The position numbers and the translations under genes were made by a program. The notes under the pieces were generated by a model. That model saw nothing but the letters and a program-made list of their open reading frames with translations, was not told the origin of the DNA and made no database searches. From Rebecca billardiae RCC1528 (Eukaryota > Haptophyta), in NCBI GenBank assembly GCA_965240325.2, contig OZ251224.1, positions 4,092,001 through 4,156,000 of the forward strand: 64,000 bases of DNA, in the 5' to 3' direction. Positions 44,239 through 54,024 of this stretch are shown here, in pieces; the first letter of the stretch is position 1, and every line of letters starts with the position of its first letter.

Positions 44239-45624
44239 ATGCGCTCACTTTTTGATTTTTCCAGTGCAGCAGCTCTACAGCTCGTCCAAGGCGCCGCCCG
44301 GACACTGCGCTTGCGAACCAGCGCACTGGCCGGGATGTGCCGCACGCACGAGCTGATCGCCCAGCCGTCTCACCTCGCCGTCGACGGGTTGGAGGGTGTT
44401 TACGAGGTGAGGCAGCCGCTGACATTTGCCTCGCCGCCCAGCGGCTTCGACTGGCGCACGCCCTTCGAGTGGCTCGTCTTCGTGCTGCTGCTCGGCGTGG
44501 GGTTTGGCGTGCTGCTCGCGCTCAAGATACGAGACGCGGGGCCCGGCGCGGAGGGCGAGGTGCTCTGGCTGGTGGCGGGCGGCACGCTGTTCAACGCAGG
44601 GCAGACGCCTCTCCTCATGTCCCTCCTCGCACTCGTCACCGGCTTCGGCACGCGCCGACGCCGTGACGCGGTGCGCGTGCTCGTCGCGGCCGTTCTGTTT
44701 GGCGCCGGCGTGACGATCCTGGTCGGCGTCTCCTACCGCGCGCCCGAGGGCGGCGTGACGGAGGAAGGCGCCGAGAACATCACCGAGGACTTTCTCTTCA
44801 ACGTCTTCGAGACCGGCGCCTTCTTCTTCATCTACAAGTTCTTCTTCCTCGAGGGCGACGAGGAGGAGAAGCTGCTGACGGTCGCGGAGCGGCTGCGGGA
44901 GGTGAGCTCGTCGCCCGGCGCCGGGCTGGCGCTCGGCTACTTCTACAACTTCGTGCAGCCCGTCGTGCGCGCGATGGAGCACAACGGGGGCGCTGGCGGC
45001 GAGCTGGAGGTCACGATGGACGCCAAGGACAAGGCCGAGCGCGTGCGCACACTACGCGGCGCGGGCGGCCGCCCACCGCGGCTGCACGTGCTGGTGCCGC
45101 GCGACCTGTCGCGCGACGGCGGGCAGGACCTCAAGCAGGTGCTGCAGAGCGCGCAGACGAGCCGTGCCATCCTGCGCGGCCTGATCAAGGGGCAGCAGGG
45201 CCACCGCGACTTGCAGGTCTTCTTCCTCAAGGAGGAGGGCACGGAGTGCGCGGGCCTCTTCGACCTGCCCACCGCCATCAACGCGTGCGCCAGCCTGGTG
45301 AAGGACCTGGGCGCGGCGCGCGCCGAGTCGGACGCCGCGCGCGCGCCCGGCGCGCAGGGCGGCGGCGCGTGGGCTCGCATGCGTGCGTGGTGGGACGGCT
45401 TCGACGTGGACGAGGTGCTCGCGCCGCTCGGCCCCGAGCTCGCCTCCGCGACGGACATCACCGTGCCGCGCTTTGTCGCGGACTTTAGCAACTACCTGCT
45501 CGGGCTTGTGCGGCTGCACGGGCTGGAGGAGCGCGTCGCCCTCGTCTCCGTGCCGCAGCCGCCGCTTGACTTCGGCGCGCTCGAGCGCTCCATCGCGGCG
45601 TCGAGTGCCGCCCAGCACGCATAG
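44239..45624 (+). CDS. STING-like protein, four-helix form
   Basis: A 461-residue protein from the ATG at 44239 (an alternative ATG at 44335 removes 32 residues). Four hydrophobic segments (about 77-96, 108-135, 145-165, 184-204) are followed by an acidic linker and a domain starting GLALGYFYNFVQPVV (229-243). Downstream are RLHVLVPRDLS (281-291), the core RDLQVFFLKEEG, CAGLFDLPTAINACASL (337-353) and a closing FVADFSNYLLGLVRLH...RVALVSVPQPP (412-442). A four-helix membrane part plus this domain is the topology of animal STING, which binds cyclic dinucleotides on the ER. A ~50-residue insert (355-408) is unusual, and there is no TBK1-recruiting tail. Paralogous to the divergent gene at 43274-44155. 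Family assignment is by motif and topology and needs a structure-based test. Confidence 0.65.
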   Translation: MRSLFDFSSAAALQLVQGAARTLRLRTSALAGMCRTHELIAQPSHLAVDGLEGVYEVRQPLTFASPPSGFDWRTPFEWLVFVLLLGVGFGVLLALKIRDAGPGAEGEVLWLVAGGTLFNAGQTPLLMSLLALVTGFGTRRRRDAVRVLVAAVLFGAGVTILVGVSYRAPEGGVTEEGAENITEDFLFNVFETGAFFFIYKFFFLEGDEEEKLLTVAERLREVSSSPGAGLALGYFYNFVQPVVRAMEHNGGAGGELEVTMDAKDKAERVRTLRGAGGRPPRLHVLVPRDLSRDGGQDLKQVLQSAQTSRAILRGLIKGQQGHRDLQVFFLKEEGTECAGLFDLPTAINACASLVKDLGAARAESDAARAPGAQGGGAWARMRAWWDGFDVDEVLAPLGPELASATDITVPRFVADFSNYLLGLVRLHGLEERVALVSVPQPPLDFGALERSIAASSAAQHA

Positions 45625-45793
45625 ACTATGATCGAATCACGACGACATCACGACATGATCACCGATCAGCCGGACAGTCTGAAGTCGCCGTCCTGCTCAT
45701 GAGCAACGCCGACCAACCGTCGTCGTCGTCGACGACCGCGACTGCGCGGAACCGGCGCCGACGCTTGCTTCATCCGCGTGCGAGCCGTAAGCG

Positions 45794-47269
45794 ATGGCCA
45801 GCACAGCAGGGGCGCACGCGCGTTGCCTCGCGCTCGACGGCCTGCCTCCCGAGGTGCTCGGCCGCATCGTCTCGTGGCTGCCGCCGCGCGGCATCGCCAG
45901 CCTGAACGCCACCGCGCGCCTCTTCCTCGCCGCGCCGCCCGGCGGGTGCTCGCCAGTCGAGCGCGCGCTGCGTGAGCGTGCGTGCGCGCGGGGGCACGCG
46001 CGTGCTCTGCCGGTGTCGCTGCCCCCGGGCGTGCGCACGTGGACGGAGGAGTTGTTCGCGCGTGAGCGCACCCTCGCTCTTGCCCGCGCGCATGCCGCAG
46101 CCGTCGACTCCGGCAACGGCTTCAGCGCATTTGTGGACGCGGAGGGCGGGCTGCACACGTGCGGCGAGGAGGAGGAGGCAGACCATCACGGGGTGCCAAC
46201 GGGTGAGTACTCAGCGCGTTTAGCTTTGGGTCATGACGGCGACGCGACCGTGCCGACGCGCGTGCCCTCGCTGTCTTCGGTGCGCGTGGTCGCTGTGGCC
46301 GCTGGCTGGGCCCACCTGCTCGCGCTGAGCGATGCAGGCGCCGTGTACGGCTGCGGCCAGAACCGGAGGGGCCAGCTCGGGCTGGGCGACACGGTGGAGC
46401 GGCGGTCCTTCGCTCCGGTGGATGCTATGCGGCGTGAAGCCGTCGTGGGCATCGCGGCCGGCTTCCACCGCAGCCTCGCGCTCGCAGCAGCTGGGTGCGC
46501 GTACAGCTGGGGCTGCAACGGCTACGGCCAGCTCGGCCACGGAGACACGAAGGAGCGGCGGCAGCCGACGCGCTTCGAGGCACTGGAAGGCGTGCGCGTG
46601 GGCGGGGTGAGCGCGGGTGCGGTGACCACGCTTCTACTCTCGACAGGCGGTGCCGTCTACTCGTGTGGGATTGGCCGCAGTGGCCGTCTTGGTCACGGCG
46701 ATGAGCAGCATCAGCACACGCCGAAGCGCATCGAGGCGCTCGCGGGCGTGTGCGCCGTGCACGTGAGCGCGGGCCACATGCACAGCCTGGTGGTGGACGG
46801 TGGGGTGGGCGTGCACTCGTTTGGAGGGGGCTATGCAGGCTGCCTCGGCCACGAAGACAAGCGCTCGCAGCTGCTGCCCAAGCGCGTCGAGGCGCTGCGG
46901 GCTACCGTGCACGCCGTGCGCGCGTACGCTGGCCGCAAGGGCAGTGCGGTGCTGGCCGCGGACGGCACCGTGCACGCGGTTGGGGACAACAGCTGAGGCC
47001 AGCTGGGTATGCCAGGGAGGTCGCTCAGTTGGGAGGGTGCAGGGCTGTGGCCCAGGCGGGTGATCGTCCCTGCCCGTGCGCGCGTGCTGGAGTGCGCGCT
47101 TGGCCCCTTCCACGCACTCTTCGTCACGGAGGAGGGTGCCGTGTACACGTATGGCGCCAAGTCGGCCGCTCTCGGCCTTGGGCTTAGCGCGGCCCATTGC
47201 GCCCATTGCCGTGCGGATGATGTACAGGCAATCCCGGGCAATAAGAAGTCAGAGATGTCACGGCGCTAG
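45794..47269 (+). pseudogene. F-box/RCC1-repeat protein with in-frame TGA in a conserved motif
   Basis: From the ATG at 45794, an F-box-like N-terminus (LPPEVLGRIVSWLPPRGIAS) leads into at least five RCC1 propeller repeats (YGCGQNRRGQLGLGDT, YSWGCNGYGQLGHGDT, YSCGIGRSGRLGHGDE and so on). The frame ends at TGA 46994-46996 inside GDNS-stop-GQLG, exactly where the repeat consensus has Trp (TGG). The same frame then stays open to 47269 and contains more RCC1 sequence (FHALFVTEEGAVYTYG), so a single G-to-A change accounts for the stop. The 3' end is further replaced by a small inverted-repeat element beginning at 47223. Proteins of this plan are usually ubiquitin-ligase adaptors or Ran/GTPase-related scaffolds. 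It could be a truncated functional protein of 400 residues or a young pseudogene. Confidence 0.75.
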
Positions 47270-47793
47270 TCTCGGTTTCTTATTAGCCGTTCGGTAGCCC
47301 GACCGTCTACGGATAGTCTGCTCAGTTTCTTAGCTAGGTCCGCCGACCGCCCGCCGCGGCCGCGCACGGGCGCGGGGGGCGCAGCCGCAGCCCGGCGCAG
47401 GGGGGCTGAGCCCCCGGCTGAGTCTTTAGGCCCGGCCGGCGAGGCCGAAGAAAACTTTTGGGCCATTTTGGAGCAAATCGGGCATATGATGTTGCATGGA
47501 TGCTGCGGTGCACTGGCCAGGAGTCAGTCATCAGGAGAAGTCGGGAATCCTTATTGGCCTGTACTCGTAGTCTTAAGTAGTCGTAGTCGGGCCGCGCGCC
47601 GCCGGTCCCACGGGCACTGCGCCTCGGCGGACCACTCGTCAGCCGCGACGACATAGTCCCGGTTTCTTAGTGTGACTACTATGCGTATAGCGAACCAGCC
47701 GCAATCGCTAGTCTCAGTTTCTAGGCCAGGTCCGCAGATAGCAAGCCCCAATTTCTTAACGTGACAGCTCCTTATTGCCCGCGATTGCCTGTA
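47223..47793. mobile_element. MITE-like element with 23-bp terminal inverted repeats
   Basis: TACAGGCAATCCCGGGCAATAAG (47223-47245; only the core given) is matched by its reverse complement at 47771-47793 with one mismatch; weaker similarity extends to a shared TGTCACG. The 571-bp interior has several copies of a TAGTC(T/C)(C/A)(G/A)GTTTCTTA-like motif and no open coding sequence. A target-site duplication could not be identified. Confidence 0.55.
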
Positions 47794-48278
47794 TTTGACC
47801 GTGACACGCTGCCACTGCGCGTCCACAGTTGCCACGCGTGCTGCCCGGCGGCCTGTCTGGCTAGTGTGTGTGACGGTCCGGCAGCGCATGCAGCCTGGCA
47901 CTGCGACCAAATACAGACCAGTAGGTAGCAGGCCGTGCGTAGTGACTGTAAAGTGTAATGGAAATCGCGCGCAGGGGCAACGCCGAGCGCGCGGGCGCGA
48001 AAAAGATGGATGACTCATAATCGTCGCGCGTGAGATTCTCGGCCTTGTACAGTTTACTATGTTTTAACGTGCACACTTGGTTAAGGCGTGATTGACCCCA
48101 TCCAACACTGCACAAAGACACCGCCACAAAACAGACCGGCGCAGGCAGGTGAGGGGCGCGTTGCCGCACCTCATCGAGGCGGCCATTGCAGCAAGCGGCC
48201 GCCCCGCGCAGTTTTATCTCGTCGTCATCGGATTTTCCTGTGACGTTGGACGCGCGATCCGTGTCCACGCGGCGAGCC
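47794..48278. other. Intergenic region upstream of the RAP-domain gene
   Basis: Presumed promoter and 5' UTR of the RAP-domain gene. No gene, RNA or repeat supported beyond the adjacent MITE end. Confidence 0.5.
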
Positions 48279-49199
48279 ATGGCTGCTGCGCGCTGGTCGC
48301 GCCCAGCCGCGCGGCTGCTGCACGCGGCGCCGGCGTGGGGCGCACGGCGCGTGCGGCCGGCGCCGAGCGTGCTGCTCGGCGCATCCGCCACCGCACGCCC
48401 CGCCGCCCGGATTGCGCAGCTCGGCCTGTCGCTGCGCCCGCTTTCGGGCGAGCACACGGCGACGATCGCGCGGGCGCGCCAGTCGCGCGCGCTCAACAGC
48501 GACATCACCGCCGCCATCTCGGCGGGGCAGCTGCTGCAGATCGTGCAGCAGCGGCTCGACGAGTTCGACTCGATCAACGTCTCCACGACGTGGCACCGCC
48601 TCGGCGCGAGCGCGGGCCGCACGCCGCCGACCGAGTGGCAGGCGCTCGTGCGCGAGCACGGCCCGACACTTCTGGCGCTGCTCGTGCGCACACGCGAGCT
48701 GATGCCGCACTTTGGCGCGTGGTCGCTGTCGAACACGATGCAGGGCGTGACGAAGGCGCATCTGATCCAGTCGCCCGCCCACCGCGCCGCCGTGAGCGCC
48801 CTCTTCGACGACGCGGCGCGCGCAGCCCCGGCCAAGCTCTCCTCCGAGCTCGACCCGTCCGTGCTCGCAGAGGCGACCGTGACGACGGCGACGACGCTCG
48901 CGTCGCTCTCGGTGGCGGGCGTGGGCGGCGCGTTCTCGATCGGCGTGCTCTCCGCGTGGGGCCTCTCCGGCGCGCTCACCGCCAGCGCGCACGTCAGCCC
49001 GACCGACGTGGCGGTGCTCCTCCCGGCCGCCCTCTCCTCGGTGAGCGCGCTCGCGGCACTGATGGTCAGCCGCGAGCTCTTCGACCGGACGGTCCGGATA
49101 CGCGGGGTGTCGCTCAGGCGCGCGCGCGCGCAGGCAGAGGCGGCGGCGCTGCTTCCGGAAGACCGGCTACGCGCCGCGCGCCAGCGCGGGCGCGCGGCA

Positions 49200-49243
<44 letters not shown>

Positions 49244-50870
49244 CGACGACGACGAGGCCGCCGCACGCGCCCGGCGTGGGCAGCGGCTTGGGCAGGGGCA
49301 ACCGCTCGGGCCCTCCGACGCGCACGGCACGGCGGCGGAGAGCTCGGCCGGCGGCGGCTCCGCGCTGGGCTCGCAGCCGCTGTGGCGGCTCGTGCCGCTG
49401 TGGCTCGGCGGGCTCGCCGCCTCCGCCGGCCTCGGCGTCGCCGCCGCGCGCGTGACGCTGATGACGCTGCCCCCGCTCGGCGGCGGCGCGCACGGAGACG
49501 CAGCGATCGCGCTCACGGCGGTGCCGGTGGTGCTGGTGGTGGGCGGCTCGGCGGTGGGCGTGGCGGTGACGTCGGCGCTGTGGCGGTACGCGGCGACGGG
49601 CGAGGCCATGCCCGCGCCGCTCGTCTCCGCCGTGCGCGCGGCCGGCCTCTCGCGGCTGCGCGTGCGGCCGCGCGCGGTCGCAAACCTCGCGCGCGCGTTC
49701 GCGCAGGTCGATGCGGCCGCGCCGCGCGCGTTCCGCTCGCTCGCGGAGCGGCTGGTGGGTGAGGACGCGCGGCTGGGCGAGGTGAACGCGCACAACCTCG
49801 CGTGCCTCGCGTGGGCCTTCTCCGACGCCGGCGTCCACCCGCCGCGCGACTTCTTCCCCATGATCTCGACGCATGTCGTGCGCAAGCTGAGCGACGCGCA
49901 GCCGCGCGCGCTCGAGCGGCTGGCCCACGCGTTCCCGAGGGCGCGCCAGCTGGACGAGCGGCTGATCGACGCGCTGGGGCACGAGCTGCGGCGGCGGCAG
50001 TTCGCCGTGCCCTCGTCGTGCCTCGCCGCGTGCGCGTGGGCCGCCGCGGTCACGTACGGCGGGCGCGCGGCGGGCTCGGGCTCGGGCGAGCGCGCGGGCG
50101 CGCACGACTCGGCCGACGCCGTCGCGGCCGCTGCGGCCAAGGCGGGCGCGCCGGGCACGGCGGCCAACCTCGCGGCGGAGGTGGCGGCGGCGACGGTGGA
50201 TGGGCGGATGGACGGCGAGCTGCGGCCGCGCGACGCGGTCGTGCTGCTCTGGTCCCTCGTCGTCAGCGCCTCCTTCGAGCCGCGCGACGCGTGGGTCGCC
50301 GCGTGGGCCGAGGCGACCAGGACGGACGCCGCGCTGCGCACGGCCGAGGCGGCCATGCTGTGGCAGGTCGACCTCAGCCTCGAGCTCGAGGCGCCGGCGG
50401 AGCTGCGCGAGGCGCTGCGGCCGCGGCCCGAGCTGCTCGCGCGGGGCGAGGCGGCGCTGCGCGGCTCGCCCATCGTCGAGAGCCTCACGCAGCGCGCGGT
50501 CGCGCGCGACCTCGCCGCCCTCTTCCTGCGGCATGCGCACGTCGAGCTGTCGACCGAGCACCGTGTGCTGGACGGCGCGTACGCCATCGACATTGCGCTC
50601 TGGTCGCGCACGCAGCCGGAGCGGCGCATCGCGATCGAGGTGGACGGGCCGACGCACTTCCTGGGCGAGCCGCCCCACGCGCGGCCGACGGGCAAGACCG
50701 CGCTCAAGCGGCGGCAGCTCCGCCGCCTCGGCTGGGACGTGGTGCAGGTGCCGTACTGGGAGTGGAGCGCGGTCGCGGCACAGCAGCGCGCGGCGCGGCT
50801 CGCCTACCTCGAGCGCAAGCTCGAGCCCGCGGCGTGGCCCGAGCTGCTGCCCGGCCTGCGCCAGCGGTGA
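48279..50870 (+). CDS. RAP-domain organellar RNA-binding protein with predicted membrane segments
   Basis: An 863-residue single-exon protein from the ATG at 48279. The Arg/Ala-rich N-terminus (MAAARWSRPAARLLHAAPAW) is a typical mitochondrial or plastid presequence. The middle and C-terminal half contain OPR/FASTK-like helical repeats (NLACLAWAFSDAGVHPPRDF; LARAFAQVDAAAPRAFRSLA). The end is a RAP domain: RRIAIEVDGPTHFLGEPP then GWDVVQVPYWEW, a restriction-endonuclease-like fold. Relatives act in organellar RNA processing, stability or translation. Oddities are a poly-Asp tract (about 307-325) and four strongly hydrophobic stretches (about 200-240, 247-262, 368-390, 408-432) that look membrane-spanning, unusual in this family. 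Confidence 0.85.
49201..49258. repeat. Coding (GAC)n tract
   Basis: About 19 consecutive GAC/GAT codons giving poly-Asp in the RAP-domain protein. Confidence 0.95.
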
Positions 50871-51125
50871 CGACGTGGTGGCGGCGACGGTGCGCGGCAG
50901 CTGGCAGGCGTGTTTCGTTGCCAGTCCTCGCCATCGGCAGCGAAGCAAACTTGGCGGCTGGTGCCTCGGCGGTGTTCTGAGTCGCCACCAACGACGGCGG
51001 GCGCGCGGCGCTTGTGAACAGCAGCTGATCGATGAAGAAATAAAAAATGCCGGCCGGCGGCATTTCTTGCGCCACGGGGCTTGAGTGAGAACGGCGTTGT
51101 CGGCTGTGGATGGCCTTCGAGCCCG

Positions 51126-53639
51126 ATGGCGGGGCGGGGCGGACGCCACCATTGCGCTGCGCGCCAAGCCGGGCTAGCGCCACCGCTCGTCGCGCTGGGC
51201 GTGGGGATACTCTGCATGCGCGTGTCGGACGCCACCTCGTCCGCCACTGCGCCCCTCGCCGGCGCGTCTCACCCGGCCGCGCCCGCGCCGCCTGGCGAGG
51301 ACAGCGATTTGTCGGCCGCGGCCCCCGCCGGGTACGACCCGGCGTTCCCGCTGCCGTACCGGTACGACTACCCCGCGCAGTACTCGTACCACGGGCACTT
51401 CCCGAAGGGCTTCTCGTGGGGCATCGCCACGAGCAGCTACCAGGTCGAGGGCGCGCTTGAGGTGGGCGGGCGCGGGCTGTCCATCTGGGACACGTTCACC
51501 GGCGCGGACGGCGGCACGCCCAACCCGGCGATGGGCGGGGCGAGCGGGCAGACGGGCTCGGTCTCGAGCGACCACTACCACAAGTTCAAGGAGGACGTCG
51601 CGCTCGTCAAGAAGCTCGGCCTCAAGACCTACCGCTTCAGCATCGCGTGGCCGCGCATCCTGCCGAACGGCACGGTGCCGGCGTCGCGCGCCGTGAACGC
51701 CGAGGGCGTCGACTTCTACAACGCGCTGATCGACGAGCTGCTGCTCGCCGGCATCGAGCCGCAGGCGACGCTGTACCACTGGGACCTCCCGCAGGCGCTG
51801 CTCAACGATCCGGCGCGCGGCTACCCCAGCGAGTACCGCGGCTGGCTCGACGAGCGGCTGCCATCGCTGTTTGCCGAGTACGCGCGCGTGTGCTTCAGCG
51901 CGTTCGGCGACCGCGTCAAGACGTGGTACACGCTGGAGGAGCCGTACACGTTCGCGGTGCTGGGGCACGCGGGCGCGCACGCGCCCTCGCTGTGCAACTG
52001 GGCGCTCGACGGCTGCGCCGGCGGCGAGCGCCCGGCGCAGGGCTTCGACGTGTACACGGCCGGGCACCACGCGCTCCTCGCGCACGCCGCGGCCGCGCGA
52101 GTGTACCGCTCCGAGTTTGCGCCTGCGCAGAAGGGGCGCGTGGGGATCGTGCTCTCGGCGGAGTGGCACGAGCCCGCGACGCACAGCGCGGCCGACGTCC
52201 TCGCCGCCGAGCGCGCCAACCTCTTCCAGCTCGGCTGGTTCGCCGACCCGATCTTCGGCGGGCAGGGCGACTACCCGGCGCAGATGCGCGCGGCGCTTGG
52301 CGAGCGGCTGCCGACGCTGAGCGCCAAGCAGCGCGCCGAGCTCAACGGCAGCGCGGACGTGTTCGGGCTGAGCCACTTCACCTCGCGGCTGGCGTTCGAG
52401 CAGCCCGTCGGCGAGGACTACGGCACGCGCGCCAACCCGTACAGCCACGCGCGCGACTGCCAGTGCGGCCTGTACGCGCACGAGGGCTGGGTGCGCGCGC
52501 GCGCGCTGCCGTGGGCGCGTGCGGTGCCGTGGGGCGTGCGCAAGCTGCTCGGGTGGGTGCACAGGCGGTACGCGCCGCAGCACGTGGTGCTGGCGAAGAG
52601 CGGCTGGCCGCTCGCCGCCGAGGAGGTCAAGGACGGCCTCCACGACCCCGAGCGCATCGGGTACCTCGCCAACTACACGAGCGAGCTGCGCAGGGTGCGC
52701 GCGCACGCGCGACCGCGCGCGTCGCCGCCGCACGGCGCGCGGCGCGAGCGAGCGCACCCGGCGCTCGTGCGCCCGGCGAGCCCGTGCGGCGGCGCGTGAC
52801 GCCGGGACGGCGCGACCGCGCGTGCGCGCGCGGACGCGGCCGCGGCGCAGGCGATCAACGACGACGGCGTGAACGTGCGCGGCTTCCACGCGTGGTCCCT
52901 CGTCGACAGCTTCGAGTGGAGCGCCGGGTACACGCCGCGGTTTGGGCTCGCCTTTGTCGACTTCAGCTCGGCGGCGCGCGAGCGCTCGGTCAAGACCTCC
53001 GCGTGCTGGCTCTCCGCACTGGCGCGCGCCAACGCACTCGTCGACCCCGCGCCGTTCATCGCGCTGAAGGAGCGCAAGGTGGAGCATCGGCCGACCTTCC
53101 GGCAGATGCTCGAAGGGCGCGGCCAGATGGCGCTGTGGCAGCGGGTGCGCGCGCGTGCGCCCGAGCCCGCGCCCGTCAGCGCGCCGCGGCTGACAGCAGC
53201 CGTGCGCGCCGCCCCGCCGACCCGCGCCGCTGCTCGGCCGTGGCGGCGTCGCCAGGGGTACGCGGACGACGACACGCAGCTGCTGGGCATGTGCAACCTG
53301 TACATGAGCACGTCCAACCCCTTGTCCTGGGCCATCTTCTCCGACAAGTTTGTCGACGAGATCTTCCTCGCGCTCGGCGTCGTGATTGTGGCGTGCATGT
53401 GCGTGTTCGTGAACCGCTTCATCGTGCTCGACGCGCGCGCGTGCTTCCGGATGCACGGCCGGCGGCACGCGCGCATCGTCGAGCGCGTGGAGGTGCGCGG
53501 TGACGGGGGCCATGCGAGCCACGCGCCAGGCGTCGCGGCGCGCGCCGCCGGTACGGGCGCGAGAGACCGCTCGTCCGCGGCGGGCCCGTCCGCAGAGCCT
53601 GAGGATGGGAATGGTGTCTACCGGGAGATGCTCGGATGA
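51126..53639 (+). CDS. Membrane-anchored glycoside hydrolase family 1 protein, probable pseudoenzyme
   Basis: Two exons, 51126-52694 and 52851-53639, joined over a 156-nt GTGCGC...GCGCAG intron containing a stop; 785 aa. An N-terminal hydrophobic signal (VALGVGILCMRVSDA) precedes a full GH1 barrel: FPKGFSWGIATSSYQVEGA, the FSIAWPRI strand, YHWDLPQAL, and after splicing NDDGVNVRGFHAWSLVDSFEW...GYTPRFGL. The acid/base motif T-F-N-E-P reads TLEEP (E272 kept, Asn replaced by Glu). At the nucleophile motif T-E-N-G the sequence is LAKSG, with Lys491 where the catalytic Glu should be. A C-terminal transmembrane helix (LALGVVIVACMCVFVNRF) makes it type I, an arrangement recalling the animal receptor-like Klotho proteins. 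Hydrolysis of beta-glycosides is therefore unlikely; carbohydrate or ligand binding is more probable. Confidence 0.88.
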
Positions 53640-54024
53640 CGCCTGACGAATGTATAACTCTATAGGCCGCACATCAGAACTTTGATTGATGTCGTCAACG
53701 CGGTCCGGAGCTTGCTGATGATGCTGCGCGCTGACAATTCTTCTGCTCGTCGTCTCTCGACGACGGTGTGACTGTCAGCAGCGGTCGGCATCAGCCGGTC
53801 CCGGTGGCGGCTGGCCGCCGCGCCCGCGGCAGGCGGCGGCAGCCCAGTGACAGCATGAGCAGTGACGCACAATGATGTCGTATATATGTATAGTATATCG
53901 TCACTCGTCTAAATCTACGGAAAAGGACCGCGGAATAACGCGGTCATATGTTTATCGTCCGCCGTCTCATCTTCGGCCAACGTTCATCACTGGTAATGGT
54001 TCACAAGCCAGTGCCAGGCCGGTG
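53640..54024. other. Convergent spacer with hairpin repeat copy 4
   Basis: 3' ends of the GH1 gene and the dynein gene meet here. AT-rich near 53880-53910, followed by the hairpin repeat copy. No gene seen. Confidence 0.6.
53912..53947 (+). repeat. Dispersed hairpin-end repeat, copy 4
   Basis: TCTACGGAAAAG then stem-loop GACCGCG-GAATAA-CGCGGTC (53926-53945) and AT; same terminus as copies 1-3 but with a longer loop and without the upstream CCGCGGGCCCC block. Probably a truncated element end. Confidence 0.65.

Noticed and set aside
44156-44425. Upstream extension of the minus-strand STING-like frame
   Set aside because: It overlaps the divergent gene, begins without a supported ATG and is Arg-rich antisense sequence.
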